From Pelobates cultripes (taxonomy: Eukaryota; Chordata; Amphibia; Anura; Pelobatidae): 64,000 nucleotides of DNA. The notes under the pieces were generated by a model. The model searched no databases. It was not told where the DNA came from and saw nothing but the letters and a program-made list of their open reading frames with translations. The position numbers were made by a program, and so were the translations under genes. The DNA lies in NCBI GenBank assembly GCA_933207985.1, contig OW240915.1, forward strand, positions 113,703,732-113,767,731, read 5' to 3'. Shown piece by piece: positions 44,150-56,278 of this stretch; within the stretch, counting starts at the first letter, position 1, and every line of letters begins with the position of its first letter.

Positions 44150-44255
44150 CTGGGTATCCATCATCATCAATATCTCCAAGGTTGGTTATGCTCTCTCCGA
44201 AGTGCGCATTGTATGCATTGTCACCATTTAAAGTGATCCGCTCGTCCAGCACTCC
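44150..44255 (-). CDS. ITGA9: ITGA9 exon, 106 bp, with a calcium-binding FG-GAP loop
   Basis: Reverse complement TTTTTCAG/GGA...CCAG/GTTATT. It has 35 codons plus one base: GVLDERITLNGDNAYNAHFG then ESITNLGDIDDDGYP, with the last G forming Asp with the next exon. Human ITGA9 has GDGAYNAHFGESIASLDDLD then NDGFPD, as I recall. DIDDDGYPD is a complete calcium-binding loop. FGESI is the FG part of an FG-GAP repeat. The donor GTTATT is weak. An L1-like fragment ends 34 bp downstream of the donor. Confidence 0.95.
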
Positions 44256-47200
44256 CTGAAAAACAGGAAAAGTTAGATGCTTTTTACACTCGTGTTCAGA
44301 CCGCTGATAGAGTGATCAGTTTAACAAAAACAGTTTAGGAAACACCTGAAAAGAAACAATGCTTCCTACATAGCCAGACACAGCGTGCTTTCAGTATATA
44401 TTCAAAGAGCACATCCTCACATAGCAATGACAAGCCTTTGTGACTGGTGCCAATATCATATATTTGGACATGTTGAATACAAGGGAAATAAAATTGTTTT
44501 TATAGGTTGGGAAAGAGCTAAAGCAAAATCAGGAAACATTGCTTTGTGACAGGGGTTGAGTTTACATGATCATTAAGGGTTAATTGTATTCCTCACAGAA
44601 AGAGCAAGTTAACACAAATGATGCTTAGGTTTTTCTGTGGAGCTGATAGATGTGTTTTCAAAGGCATAGTTAAGGATAGAAGGATAGCCTTTATAACAGC
44701 GATAAACCCTGAAGAGCCATAAACCATACTGTCCTCATAATCTAATCAGTAAAGGCCCTTTACAACCATGATGTATTTACCACCATTTATTTACTTTCGT
44801 TATTTACCTTCATAACCCATTGACAGCCCTAGTAATGTTATAGTAGCACAACATTCCATGTAAGAGTAGAACCTCCTCAAATCATTAAGGCACTATAGAA
44901 CATCAATAGTCCTTAACCAGTTAATAGATAAAAAAAAAATTTTTAAAAAACACCACAACTATTAAACAAACCCCATCACAACTATCAAACACAACGTGTG
45001 TCATGAATGATCATATTACAACTAAAAAAGTATTCTGTATTGGAAAGTATTGTTCCTTAGAATATAAATTGTGGACTTACTGGCAGTACTTTCAGAGTTT
45101 ACATGAGTGTTTCTGTCTGGCACAGTTTCCCATGTTCAATATATCTAGCCATGCAAAATCTGCTGTGGATATATACATAGATGACATAAATGCTACCTAA
45201 ACCAGTTTTAAAATGCTAGGTTATCATCATCATTAATCCCTTAAAAACTGGAATTCCAAACTCTCCACCATTATAATATATTGTGGTGGTTATGGTCCTT
45301 GGAGCTTACCATGAAAAAGTCAGGGGGTGCAGTATGAATTTTAGAGTTATCTGTTTTCAAGGCAACAGTAATATGTGGAATTGTTGTGAGAGCACAGGTT
45401 AAGAGGATACATTTAAATAGGTCTGAATGTAAATATTTGCTTGCATAGTTTAGTAATCAATATTAATAATGAATGTGTTAAAGTCAGGTATGCTAGTCCC
45501 GCGCATATCATCGCTTGCTAGCATTATACATTATACATTCTAGACAGCCACTAGAGGTTCTACTGCATTTTTACAGAATTTAACTCCATGAAATAGTGTT
45601 AGACGTTGTAATGCTTTGCATGAGGATGTCCAGTGTCTTCAAAATCCCCATGGGAATTCATTTATTCAAGGTGTAAGGTGCATGTGGCGTTCACCACACA
45701 TGTGCATTACAGGGGGGGGCTGACGAGGCACCGCGTTACTACAGAGTTAATAACACAGTTTTGTATTCATAACACTATAGTGTTACTTTGATTAAAAATG
45801 TTATATGAAATACAGATTAAAATCTACAAAGAGGGTACATTCATTAGTAAGTTTGATTTTCTTTGCATGCATACTATTTATATACATATCACTATAGTGT
45901 GTACCTAAGAGACAAATTCACACCCAGGTGTTCCTAAATAGAACATTAGAGTATGTTGTAAACAATGTAGGCAACAGAGAACCATGGTTCTGAGCAAAAG
46001 CTGTAAATCAAATTTTTAGCACAAAAACATAACAAATATTGTGATGTTTTGCCATTTTAAAATAGATCCCATGGTGCCAACTAAAACCAGACCTTCACAA
46101 GCCTTCGAGTTTAACGATCCTAGCTCAAACTCCCTCTCTTCCTCTAAATTATACTGTTACTGTATTTTTTCTTCTAAACAACATTCCCTTTAAAAATAGC
46201 CTCGTTTGGCGAGACGTAAAAGCTTTATTATCATAATGAACACACAAGAGAAACAGAAAATTAAATGTCTTTATCTAGGAGGTTTTTTTATCCTGATTTG
46301 AGGGTCTTAAGCACTTCCTTGAGACTTTTGCTATAGATCAATAAAGACAAGTAAAGAAAAAAACAACAGCTTTTGAACTGCTTCCAAGAGCGTTGCTGGA
46401 TTATAAAGTCTGTAAACTCTAGGAAATTACTATATGTCTGGAAGTAAAACAGATTTATGGAAATGGAAATCAACTGAGAAGTCAAGGGGACAGAGCTGGA
46501 GATCTTCATTCACTACTCGTGAAAGGACAAAATCCTTCAAAACTAAGGATACTCTGGGTAATACAGTAGGTTTCATTACTGCTTCGAGAGAACTATTCTC
46601 AATATTTTTACATATAACTTAAAGGTATGATTAGTGATAATAAGTGTTAAATGCTGTTCATAAATAGGAGTATTTATTAGACCCATATTGTAACCCCCCA
46701 CTTTTTGCTCTTAGACACCTGTCTTTACAATGCTGGAAAATGTAGCAGTTATTGTAACATATAAATGTTATATTAGAAAAAATACTGAGTGGGCAAGGTT
46801 TAAGCAGAAGTGCCAAATATTTAGTCCACAAGGCTACAGTACAGATGCACTTGATAATGCTAGTCCTGCGCATACCATCGCTTGCCTATGTGTATGCAGT
46901 CCAGTAGATCCAAAACTAAACAGGAGAGCAGGATAGCTCCTACTAAGTAACTCTTGACAGGTATCATGGAGGTTCCTATCCTCCATGTTACTTGACAAGT
47001 GAGTGGGAGAAACCACTAGTTTTCTGCTTAATTCTCACTGCTTCTCTGTTGCCTCCCTCGCATGTGTGGTAACTCTGTGATATGAGTGGTATCCCAGTGG
47101 CTATTGAAGGCCCTGTACAATGTAAAACAGTGGATTAAATGAGAGAGATGACCAGGATAATTCCGACTAGTATTATATATAGCTGAAAAGAATAAACCAC

Positions 47201-48246
47201 CATGCCAACAAGATACAAATATTTTTGAATATTTACTGTAGTAGACATAGGAGTAGGGCTTAGAAATTAGAAGTGGACTTCACCATAAGATGAGTTAGGA
47301 TGAGAGAGGAATGCATAAGGCAGAGGGTAGAGATATAGTGAAAGAGACCTGAAGGGGAGACAGAGACACAGGGAGAGAGAAGGAGGAATAGGTTTTGAGA
47401 CAGAGCAGCTAAGACAAGTGCAATGGTGGGGCAAGAGCATAAGATAAAACAGGGAAGTGTAAAAGGTCTAAGAAAGGTGAAATGGGAGACTGAGAGACAG
47501 TGCAGTATAAAGGAAATGGAAGGGGCAATGCAAAGAAGAGACTAAGTGACAGAGCCCAAGATAATGAGGAAAAATACAAGAAAACCCTGAGTAAGAAAGA
47601 TATGAGAAGGATTTCACTTAGATATAGAGAGATATAAGATCATTTCATACGTAGAGATTTAAGATGGATAGAATATTAAAGCGGCAATGAGAAATTACTA
47701 GTTCATAGAGATAGAATCTTTGTGAAATACTCATATGTGTTGAAATGTGATTGAAATTCCATCCCAGTCAGAAAGTATACTGAGAAAAAGTAGGGACTGA
47801 CACTTCTAGACACTGAGCGGAACTACCAACGTCTGAAAGTGTGAATCCCTCAAACGCCACAAATGACGGCTGCAGCAAACTGGTTTCATCTATAAAGGAT
47901 CTTGAGGGCTCATTTATAAACTGTAATGCTGTACTCTTGTACATGCATGAAATTCAGCGCCAGGAGCTGAAGAGGACCCACCAGGAGAAGAGGACGGCGT
48001 CTGTGAGGGCCAGGTTCTGATAAGTAGAACTCACCTTTGCTGACCCCCCCCGACTCCCTGCGGCAAAGTAACAGCCAGGGGTCTTTGCAAATACTGCAAA
48101 GTACCCAGATGGTAACAGTGCTGATTTAAAAGAGATAGAGAGGTAGCATGAAAAACACTGAGATAAAGGTTCCAAAAATGGAATGTAACAAAAGCAGGGA
48201 AACACCTTGAGATAAGATGGTAAATACATTTGGACACACACACACT

Positions 48247-48288
<42 letters not shown>

Positions 48289-49004
48289 TCCATATCTCAG
48301 TTTGACTGCTAAAAATGCTAGGAAGGGAAATTGAAGAGGAAATCTCTCTTCAACAAAATACTGTAAGAAGAGTAACTGAGCTGCTTTAACAGCATAAGCT
48401 AAAAAAGCAGACTCCTGACTAAGGTACTGGGGCAAAAAGAAAACAACTGCCAGTATTCATACAATCCCCCCTCAGTTGCACGAGCCAGTCAGGGGGTGGG
48501 GGGAGGGATACATGAAATTTGACATATTTACAATTACAATTATTTAGATAGCATCAACATAATCCACAGCACTGTACAATGAGAAACAAGGTAGAATCTA
48601 AAGATAGTAAATTGTATTATTTTACCTTTAAAACTCATATTACACATTATTGCACATTAAAATTAGCAGGTTTTTAAACATAATTTTATTTACAAACCTA
48701 CGAATTGCTGTGAACCTTGTGTCCGTAATAATTTTTAGAGTTTGCATGAGAACATATTCCATGATTAAAGTAGCCAACAGACCCTTGGAAAATAACTAGC
48801 ATTTACTTTTAATACAAAAAAATATGAAGTCCACAGGCAGGAATATGTCATGAGTATATGGAAGCCAGCGGGCAATTCCCCAAAAGCATACCGGCTGTGG
48901 AGCAGCCAATTATTAGTTGAGATATAGATTATGGTTATTTACTTTATATTGAGTAGATTCTATGTGTTTTACATATAACATTTATTAGTTTTATTTATAC
49001 TTAC
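44256..49004. other. ITGA9 intron, no gene seen
   Basis: Mostly AT-rich. A TTAA-MITE-like fragment lies at about 45540-45790 (CAGCCACTAGAGGTTCTACT ... CACTATAGTGTTACTTTG). The phrase GCTAGTCCCGCGCATATCAT near 45490 recurs as GCTAGTCCTGCGCATACCAT near 46860. Purine-rich GAGA stretches occur at 47290-47600. A TA microsatellite of 34 bp lies at 48251-48284. Confidence 0.55.
48251..48284. repeat. (TA)17 microsatellite
   Basis: A pure TA dinucleotide run, likely length-polymorphic. Confidence 0.9.
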
Positions 49005-49142
49005 ATTTCCACTGTTCATGTACACTGTGACTTGTCCTTCATCCCTTACTTCGGAGAACATGGGTGCCCCAACCAAAAGGTCCGAGAGTCCATCAGCATT
49101 CAGATCAACTGCACATAAGGAGGAGCCAAAGTAAGAGCCCAT
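49005..49142 (-). CDS. ITGA9: ITGA9 exon, 138 bp, with a calcium-binding FG-GAP loop
   Basis: Reverse complement GTTACAG/ATG...AAT/GTAAGT, phase 0 at both ends, 46 codons: MGSYFGSSLCAVDLNADGLS then DLLVGAPMFSEVRDEGQVTV then YMNSGN. Human ITGA9 has MGSYFGSSLCAVDLNGDGLS and DLLVGAPMFSEIRDEGQVTV, as I recall. This is a full FG-GAP repeat: YFG, the calcium loop DLNADGLSD, then VGAPM. It is the longest exon here and the most diagnostic for alpha-9. The acceptor and the donor are canonical. Confidence 0.97.
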
Positions 49143-50563
49143 CTGTAACCAAGTCGAGTCATAACAAAGCGTTCAGTACATCATCCCACACATGACACAC
49201 TTGTTAGCATGTTAAATTAAATGGCTTGTCTGAATAGATATAGACATCTCAAGTGAAAAAAATACAGTCAAGCAAGGTCTAAGAAGTGAACCATTTTTCT
49301 AACAAGAATTTATTTTATTTTTTTAGATTATGGATCCAGTTTATGGCTTTATGAAAACCTCTGGTTATATTTTTTTTTGTTTTTAAAAGGGACTCTTTAC
49401 ACCATAACCTTTTAACATAAAGCTTATTACACAGTCACTCTGCTACCTAAAGAGTATCCCCCAGTACCCAATGTCTTTCACCTCTGCTTGGGATACCATA
49501 ATAAGAACATTCACATTCTGACTATCCTTTCAAAATATTGTCTAACATCGTACAGATATTTTGGATGGGTAATGAGGAATGTAAGGTCTTCATTATGATG
49601 TTTTAAGAAGAAAGGTTCTTGGTCTGGTAACATGCCTTAAACACTGCCTTAAAGATGGATAAGGTCACTTTGTGCATATACATTAGAGTGAGGTGAAATA
49701 ATCATTTTAGCAACTGTGGAAAATAGGATCAAAAGTATGGGCAATGGGTACACTTCTAAAGAGTTGAAATAAAAGGAAGAATTAATGACTTTGACAAGTT
49801 GGACTGAAATAGAGGAAAAAGGAAGTCAGTTTAGGTCAAGAGGGATTTTAATATGGAAGAAAAGGAAGAATTAAGGCTTGTTTTCAGATGTTTGTGAAAA
49901 CTCATGAGGGAACTTCTTCCAGTAAAGGGACTAAAAGAAACACATGATAAAAGGAACACAGATAAGAATGTGACTACAAAGAGGCAACGGCTGTGAAGAT
50001 GAGGGAATAGAAAGGAAGGTAAGCAGTATTTCAAGGATGTGTATACATTATTAATATTTGAGAAATGGGATACATATCTAAGGGGAATGGTTTGCAAAGC
50101 CAGGAGAAGAGGGATGAATGGATATAGTTAGTCCATGAGGAATATAGTTGGCACGGGCAAAGGAAGGCAAAAATCATGAAACTATTTGCTCATATTATTT
50201 TCTGTCTCAAGGGGCATAGAGTGCTGATGGACTAAAGAACGGAAGGCATACATGGAAACAGTAGAATGCGGTGATAATTGAAGCTGTGACTGGATCTGGA
50301 AAAGAATGATGACAATGACAACAATGATGAAAACGATGATGACAACAACATAGAAGGCTTCCCTGAATAGTATTGACATTTGCACGTCAAGCTAGGATTT
50401 CTGGGAAACTAGTCACAGTCCAACTTGACAGTAATACAATGTGAGCAGGACAGGAATTTAGGGAAGATTGGGAGACCATGTCACCTTCACCTTCTACCAT
50501 GTCACCTTCTGAGAAAGCAAAACGTCAAGACAGTAAACAAATTATTAATTTCAATAATGAGGC
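49143..50563. other. ITGA9 intron, no gene seen
   Basis: Non-coding, purine-rich in places (49740-50060). No repeat family recognised. Confidence 0.5.
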
Positions 50564-51041
50564 TTAAAGGGACACTGTGGTCACTATAACCACTTTGTCT
50601 CTTTGAATTGGTTATAGTGCCTGGAGTGCCCTGGCACTGTCCCTCCATTCAGTGTTGCACCATTTTTGTGCAGTATGCCACAAAATAAGAGTCCCTGGCC
50701 ACCCACAGTCCGGCCCCTTCTGTATGTGTAGCTAAGGCAGAGATTACACACTTCCTTGTTGTCATACCCATTCATACCGTCAGTTGGAACTCTGACAGGC
50801 TAAAAGCAGTCAGCTGACACTCTCAGCCAATCACAGCTGCCCATTGCTGCTCAGGGTAATACTTCCTTATCAGCCAAAGCAGCACAGAGGGGACGGACTG
50901 CCGTGGTCTCTTGTTTAACATTAAAACATTACAACATTAAAAACTGTTTAATGCCGAAAGAAATGATGGCACCAGGGGACTCATACACTATAACCAGTTT
51001 AATGAGATGAAGCAGATACAGTGCCTACGGTGTCCCTTTAA
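50564..51041. mobile_element. TTAA-flanked MITE (AAGGGACACTATAG family)
   Basis: It starts TTAAAGGGACACTGTGGTCA and ends with the inverse, TGCCTACGGTGTCCCTTTAA. An inner palindromic pair TATAACCA / TGGTTATA occurs. It is non-autonomous and its tips are related to 7941, 9865 and 12477. Confidence 0.82.
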
Positions 51042-52902
51042 TTTATACTTTATTCATTTTTCCTAACTGAAAACATTCTAGCACTATTTGAATTTGCTCA
51101 TGTTTTTCTGTTTATTTTACTGACCACATGCTCCCTTGATTGAAATTACAATGAGTCTGAGATTACTGCAAAGACCATTGTTGTTTATGGAATAAATGAA
51201 ACATCTTCAAATTCTTTCCCATTAAATGACTAGAAGGAGGGGCAATAAAAATATGTACCAAGACCAAATTTGTGACTAAGTAATTAGCTAAGTTGAATAG
51301 TAATATTTACATTATCCTGGCTGAAGTTCCTAAAACATAAAATATTTCAGACTTGTTTTAGATTAAATCACTGAATCTGTTGTTACAAATTCTTTATGTT
51401 CACCAGCTGGCTCCCACTCATATATAAAGCTATTTTCTTAATCTGTATGTCAGCTTGATAAGACAAGCCTTGCTCTAGAGGTCAAGCTTGTCCACTTGAC
51501 AGGTATCAGATGCTTAAGAGGCTTAGTTATAATTGCATGAGGCAGAGTTTGATTATACAATTGAAATTATTTATTACAATAGAGAAGTCAGATAGCAATA
51601 TTCAAATAAAAAACAGTTATAGCTAAAAGTAAAGTTGGGGAAATGATTTTCTCTCTGATATCTTTATAGGGACACATTTCTTGATTTACTGAAAAAAACT
51701 GAAACATCAAATTTTAAGAAATATTTCTATTTTTCTAACTGGAACATGATTTTTTAAGAATGTGTAGTGGACAGAGACGTAATTAGGTCACTTGGCATCC
51801 AGGGTATATATGTATCTTGCCCTTCTCCCCCAAGTTTTAAACTATGCATGAACCCTCTTACTTCTTGTCTGTTCTTACCCTTTTTTTATTCCATCATATA
51901 CATACACTGTGCCGTGCATACATACACACATACAAACACAGACGGGTCCAGTCACATACACACAAATACATGCACAGTTGCATACACAGTCAGACACACA
52001 CTGCCATAACATACATAATCACACAAATGCAAAATAATTATAAAGATGAAAAATTATTATAAGGATAGAAAATTGGAAATATCAGCTATAAAATGTAATT
52101 TCAAAATTGAGAGATTCTTTTTTATTTTTATTTTATTTTTTGTCTCTGGTATCTTTTTCTCTATTTTCCTGGCTCTACCCAGAAAACCACAAACAGAAGA
52201 TCTATTCATGTAAGGCAAAATTTTATTTATTGTACAGATAATATCAATTAATAAAAAAATAAAAATAAACATATTAGAAATGTATTATGATATATTATTT
52301 GTATCGTGTCTAATTATTATATTTTATATGATTTGTTTGGCAGTGGAAAGATAGAATGTATTACCATATAGGTAAAGTAGATATATTTTAGTGTGATACT
52401 CACAATCACCTGTATATAAACACTATATATTGATATAGGATAAATGTTAAAAAGTTTAAAAAGTTTATATACATTAATTCCAGATTTATTTATTTTTTTA
52501 CTGTTTTCCTTTTACTGTTTGAAAACATGTACTTGGTCACAATTATACAGGATATTTTATTTAATAGACAGTGATATTATTGTATAGACAGAGAACAATG
52601 ATTCACAAAGTGTTCAATATTTTGTCCACTAATGAATGTACATATGTGATACAGAGCGCTGCATGTTAATTGGTTTATTGTGTGATAGATACACCTACAT
52701 GCAATGTTGTATTATTCACTATTGTTTATAGTTTGGCAAAGACGCCAGGAGCATCAAAACATTGCCCAGCCTTTTGATGTCTGAATTAACTATCATTTGA
52801 CCTTTACATTGCTGTGTGCTGAGGACTTTATTTTTCATCTACTAATTTGAAGGTTCATACACAGTCGCACACATATACACATACAGTCACATGCATGCAG
52901 AC
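51042..52902. other. ITGA9 intron, no gene seen
   Basis: AT-rich intron with a short CACATACA-rich tract at 51900-52010. The ORFs there are low-complexity translations. Confidence 0.5.
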
Positions 52903-52991
52903 CATAGGCGTGCGCAGCCTATTGCATTAGGGTGTGCACCCTAAAGCACAAGCACACGCCGCATATATATATATGTATGTATGTATATATA

Positions 52992-53045
<54 letters not shown>

Positions 53046-54412
53046 TACACATACACACACTGCTGAGTGTGTTTGTGTGCTGTGTGAGGGTGCTGTTAGT
53101 GTGATGTGTGTGTGACGGTGCTGGTAGTGTGCTATGTGGGTGAGGGTGTTTGTGTGTGCGTGCTTGTGAGGATGCTATTAATGTACTGTATGTGAGGGTG
53201 CTGTTTGTGTGTGTGTGCGCTTGTGAGGGTGCTGTTAATGTACTGTATGTGAGGGTGCTGTTTGTGTGTGAGGGTACTGGTAGTGTGCTGTGTGTGTGTT
53301 TGTTAGGGTCCTGTTTGTGTTTGTGAGGGTACCGTTAGTGTGCTGTGTGTGTGTGAGGGTGCTGTTTGTGTGTTGGTGCTGTGTACGTCTGTGGGTGCTG
53401 TATGTGTGTGGGTGCTGTGTATGTCTGTGGGTGCTGTGTATGTCTGTGGGTGCTGTGTCTGTGGGTGCTGTGTGTGTCTGTGTATGTCTGTGGGTGCTGT
53501 GTATGTCTGTGGGTGCTGTATGTCTGTTCGTGCTGTATGTCTGTGGGTGTTGTATGTCTGTGGGTGCTGTATGTGTGCTGTATGTGTGTGTGCTGTATGT
53601 GTGCTGTATGTGTATGGGTGCTGTATGTGTGTGGGTGCTGTGTGGGTGCTGTGTGGGTGTTGTATGTGTGTGGGTGCTGTATGTGTGTAGGTGCTGTATG
53701 TGTGTGGGTGCTGTATGTGTGTGGGTGCTGTATGTGTGTGGGTGCTGTATGTGTGTGGGTGCTGTATGTGTGTGGATGCTGTATGTGTGTGGGTGCTGTG
53801 TGGGTGCTGTATCTGTGTGGGTGCTGTGTGGGTGTTGTATGTGTGTGGGTGCTGTATGTGTGTGGGTGCTGTACGTGTGTGGGTGCTGTATGTCTGTGGG
53901 TGCTGTATGTGTGTGGGTGCTGTATGTGTGCTGTATGTTGGGTGCTGTGTATGTCTGTGGGTGCTGTATGTGGGTGGGTGATTGTGGGGGTGGAGGTGGG
54001 GGTACATTACTTGCTATCCCCCCTCCCTTCTTACCTATGTAGGGAGGGGGGATCCTTGTTGCTTCTGATTCCATCCCTGGTGGTCCAGTGGAGAGTGAAC
54101 TCTAGCCCCTGTGGGGCTAGAGTTCACTCTCGCGAGATTTGAGCATTGCCGTGGCAACGCTCATATCTCGCGAGAGGAACCCGGCGGAGCTGCCGGCAAT
54201 AGCTCCACCGGTCCTCTCCTGCCTCCCTCCCTGCATGCGGGTCAGTGGGGAGGGAGGCTGAGAGCAGAGCCGACGCTCGGATAGCGCCGGCTCTGCATGA
54301 GCCGACAGGGGAGATCCTGAGATCTCCCCTGCCGGTCTCAATATACATAGGCGTGCCGTGGAAATTAGGGTGTGCCCAGGCACACCCGGCACACCCCGTG
54401 CGCACGCCTATG
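52903..54412. mobile_element. hAT-like element with expanded GT minisatellite, 8-bp TSD ATGCAGAC
   Basis: It shares the 14-bp termini CATAGGCGTGCGCA / TGCGCACGCCTATG with the 23647 copy. The octamer ATGCAGAC stands at 52895-52902 and 54413-54420. The core (about 53060-54000) is an 18-bp minisatellite, GTGCTGTATGTGTGTGGG and variants. The right part is GC-rich with the palindrome TATCTCGCGAGAGG / CTCTCGCGAGAT. Because 18 is divisible by three, the array yields 230-280-codon ORFs on both strands, which are not genes. Confidence 0.94.
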
Positions 54413-54840
54413 ATGCAGACACAGAGTCACAAACACACACACATAGTCACATACAATCACAGGCACACAGTCACATTAAGTCTCACACATAGATACACAC
54501 ATACAGTATTACATACAGCCACAAGCGCATAGTCCCACATAGACACACAGTCTCACACAAGACACACAAATAAATGCAGGCAAGCCATCAGACACACAAT
54601 CACATACACAAAGATGCACAGTCACATGCAAACACTATCACATACAGTCACATGCACATTGTCACACACAGATACACAGTCACATGCACACCATGACAAA
54701 CATATACTGCAACACGTAGCCATATGTACACAGTCCCACAAAGGCAAAGCATCACACACAGGTATAGGCACACAGTCACACAGAAACAGGTGCACAGTCT
54801 CACAGTAACACATAGAAATAGGCACACAGCTACCAAATTT
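54413..54840. repeat. CA-rich minisatellite (CACAGTCACATACA type)
   Basis: Degenerate units of CACAGTCACAT and ACACACAGTC continue the CA-rich tract also present just left of the element (52860-52900). This indicates that the hAT-like element landed inside this array. Confidence 0.75.
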
Positions 54841-55517
54841 CTCTTTAATATTTATAGGCAACAGGGGTAGGAGCAAAGGGAGGGGACATGAAAGTCCCTG
54901 GTGTCTATTAGTTTGGAAAACATGGACTCCTTTTTACTTCCACCTCGGTATACAGATGTAGAGCAAACAGGGACTGAACATTTATAGGCGAGTTGCTTTG
55001 CTTTCTTGTTTTATGTTTTTTTTTTGTTTTTTTTTTTTGCATTTATTCCATGATGCATAAAGGGTTGTTCTGATCCAACTAAGGCCCTTGATTTAAAATT
55101 GCTGAACAATATTGCCAAATTATTTATTATTTCTAGAGCTACTTTTAAAATGATTAAATTATCAAAAATATATCATATGTAAGAAAAATAATAGATACAT
55201 ATATCAAAAACCTATAAAAAATATTACAAAATTAAAATATTATTAAAAAAAATAATTCAAGTTAAAAGTTTATCCAAAAATGTTATATCATTTGGAAAGC
55301 TTATCAAACAGTACTAAAATGGAGACCCAAAACTGTCCCATTAACTATGCTTGTAAGACATCTGTAAATGTTAATTGGAAATTATGTAAGCGGGTTAAGA
55401 TAGCCATCCTGCTTGCATTTTTTGTAATGCACACACATTTTACATAAAATTACGGGTTTCAAGAAAGTCAGTGGCAGCAAATGCATAAGAGTAAAATGTA
55501 TCTAGAAATAAGCAGAC
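54841..55517. other. ITGA9 intron, no gene seen
   Basis: AT-rich intron, no repeat family recognised. Confidence 0.5.
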
Positions 55518-55586
55518 CTTTTTTCCGGGTGCTTGAAAAATTCTAACAAGTGATCCTGACCTCCTGTCCGTTCTGAAGATATAAAC
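55518..55586 (-). CDS. ITGA9: ITGA9 exon, 69 bp
   Basis: Reverse complement CTTGTTAG/GTT...AAG/GTCTGC, phase 0 at both ends, 23 codons: VYIFRTDRRSGSLVRIFQAP then GKK. Human ITGA9 has VYIFRADRRSGTLIKIFQAS then GKK, as I recall. It encodes the strands between two FG-GAP repeats of the propeller. The donor, AAG/GTCTGC, matches the consensus only in the exon bases and the GT, with C at +3. Confidence 0.95.
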
Positions 55587-56243
55587 CTAACAAGATTAAA
55601 AAAGAGCAATTCAATACAACAAAATCTTCACAAATGTACATATATTATTGTCAAGTGCACCCTTAGCTGACTGGCAGAGCATTAAGCAGTCGGAAGTACA
55701 AAAAGTTTTTGACAAGCAAATGATCACTCAGCTTTGGCTTACATGCACTTCAGTTGATGCAAAGTTGGTTTTTAATGTTTTCTTTTTTTATTATAACATA
55801 CAAAGTAAAAGCTTTTTGTAGCTGTTATAAAAGAAATGGAGACATGAGAAATGTGGATCGAGCGCCAGTCCCCTAGAGAATTATCTTCCAGTAATACATT
55901 TTCTTAACTTTTCACTGTGTTTAACTTCTGCTATTGAATAATTGTTTTTAACATGCTTTGATCAATATTAGATTTTTATTTTAGTGATGAGTATACAGTA
56001 CTTACGCAATTACTTTGTCAAATGTTTACGAACAACTATTGACTGTGGTTTATCAAGCTCAAAGGGAATATCAAATTACACAGTCTGCAAAAGTAGATGT
56101 GCTTAGCATATATTACCGTCTACATAGACTTGATGCATTAATATCTGTTTCTGAGTAAAGATGTAACAAAGTGAAAAAATAATGTCACATCAGATTTGCT
56201 TAAGTACAAAAGTTGACGATATACAAAAGTACATTTGTAATAA

Positions 56244-56278
<35 letters not shown>

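Noticed and set aside
53235..54142. ORFs of 234-279 codons on both strands (Cys/Val-rich or His/Thr-rich products)
   Set aside because: They are translations of an 18-bp GT minisatellite. The unit length divisible by three keeps several frames open, and there is no non-repetitive protein sequence.
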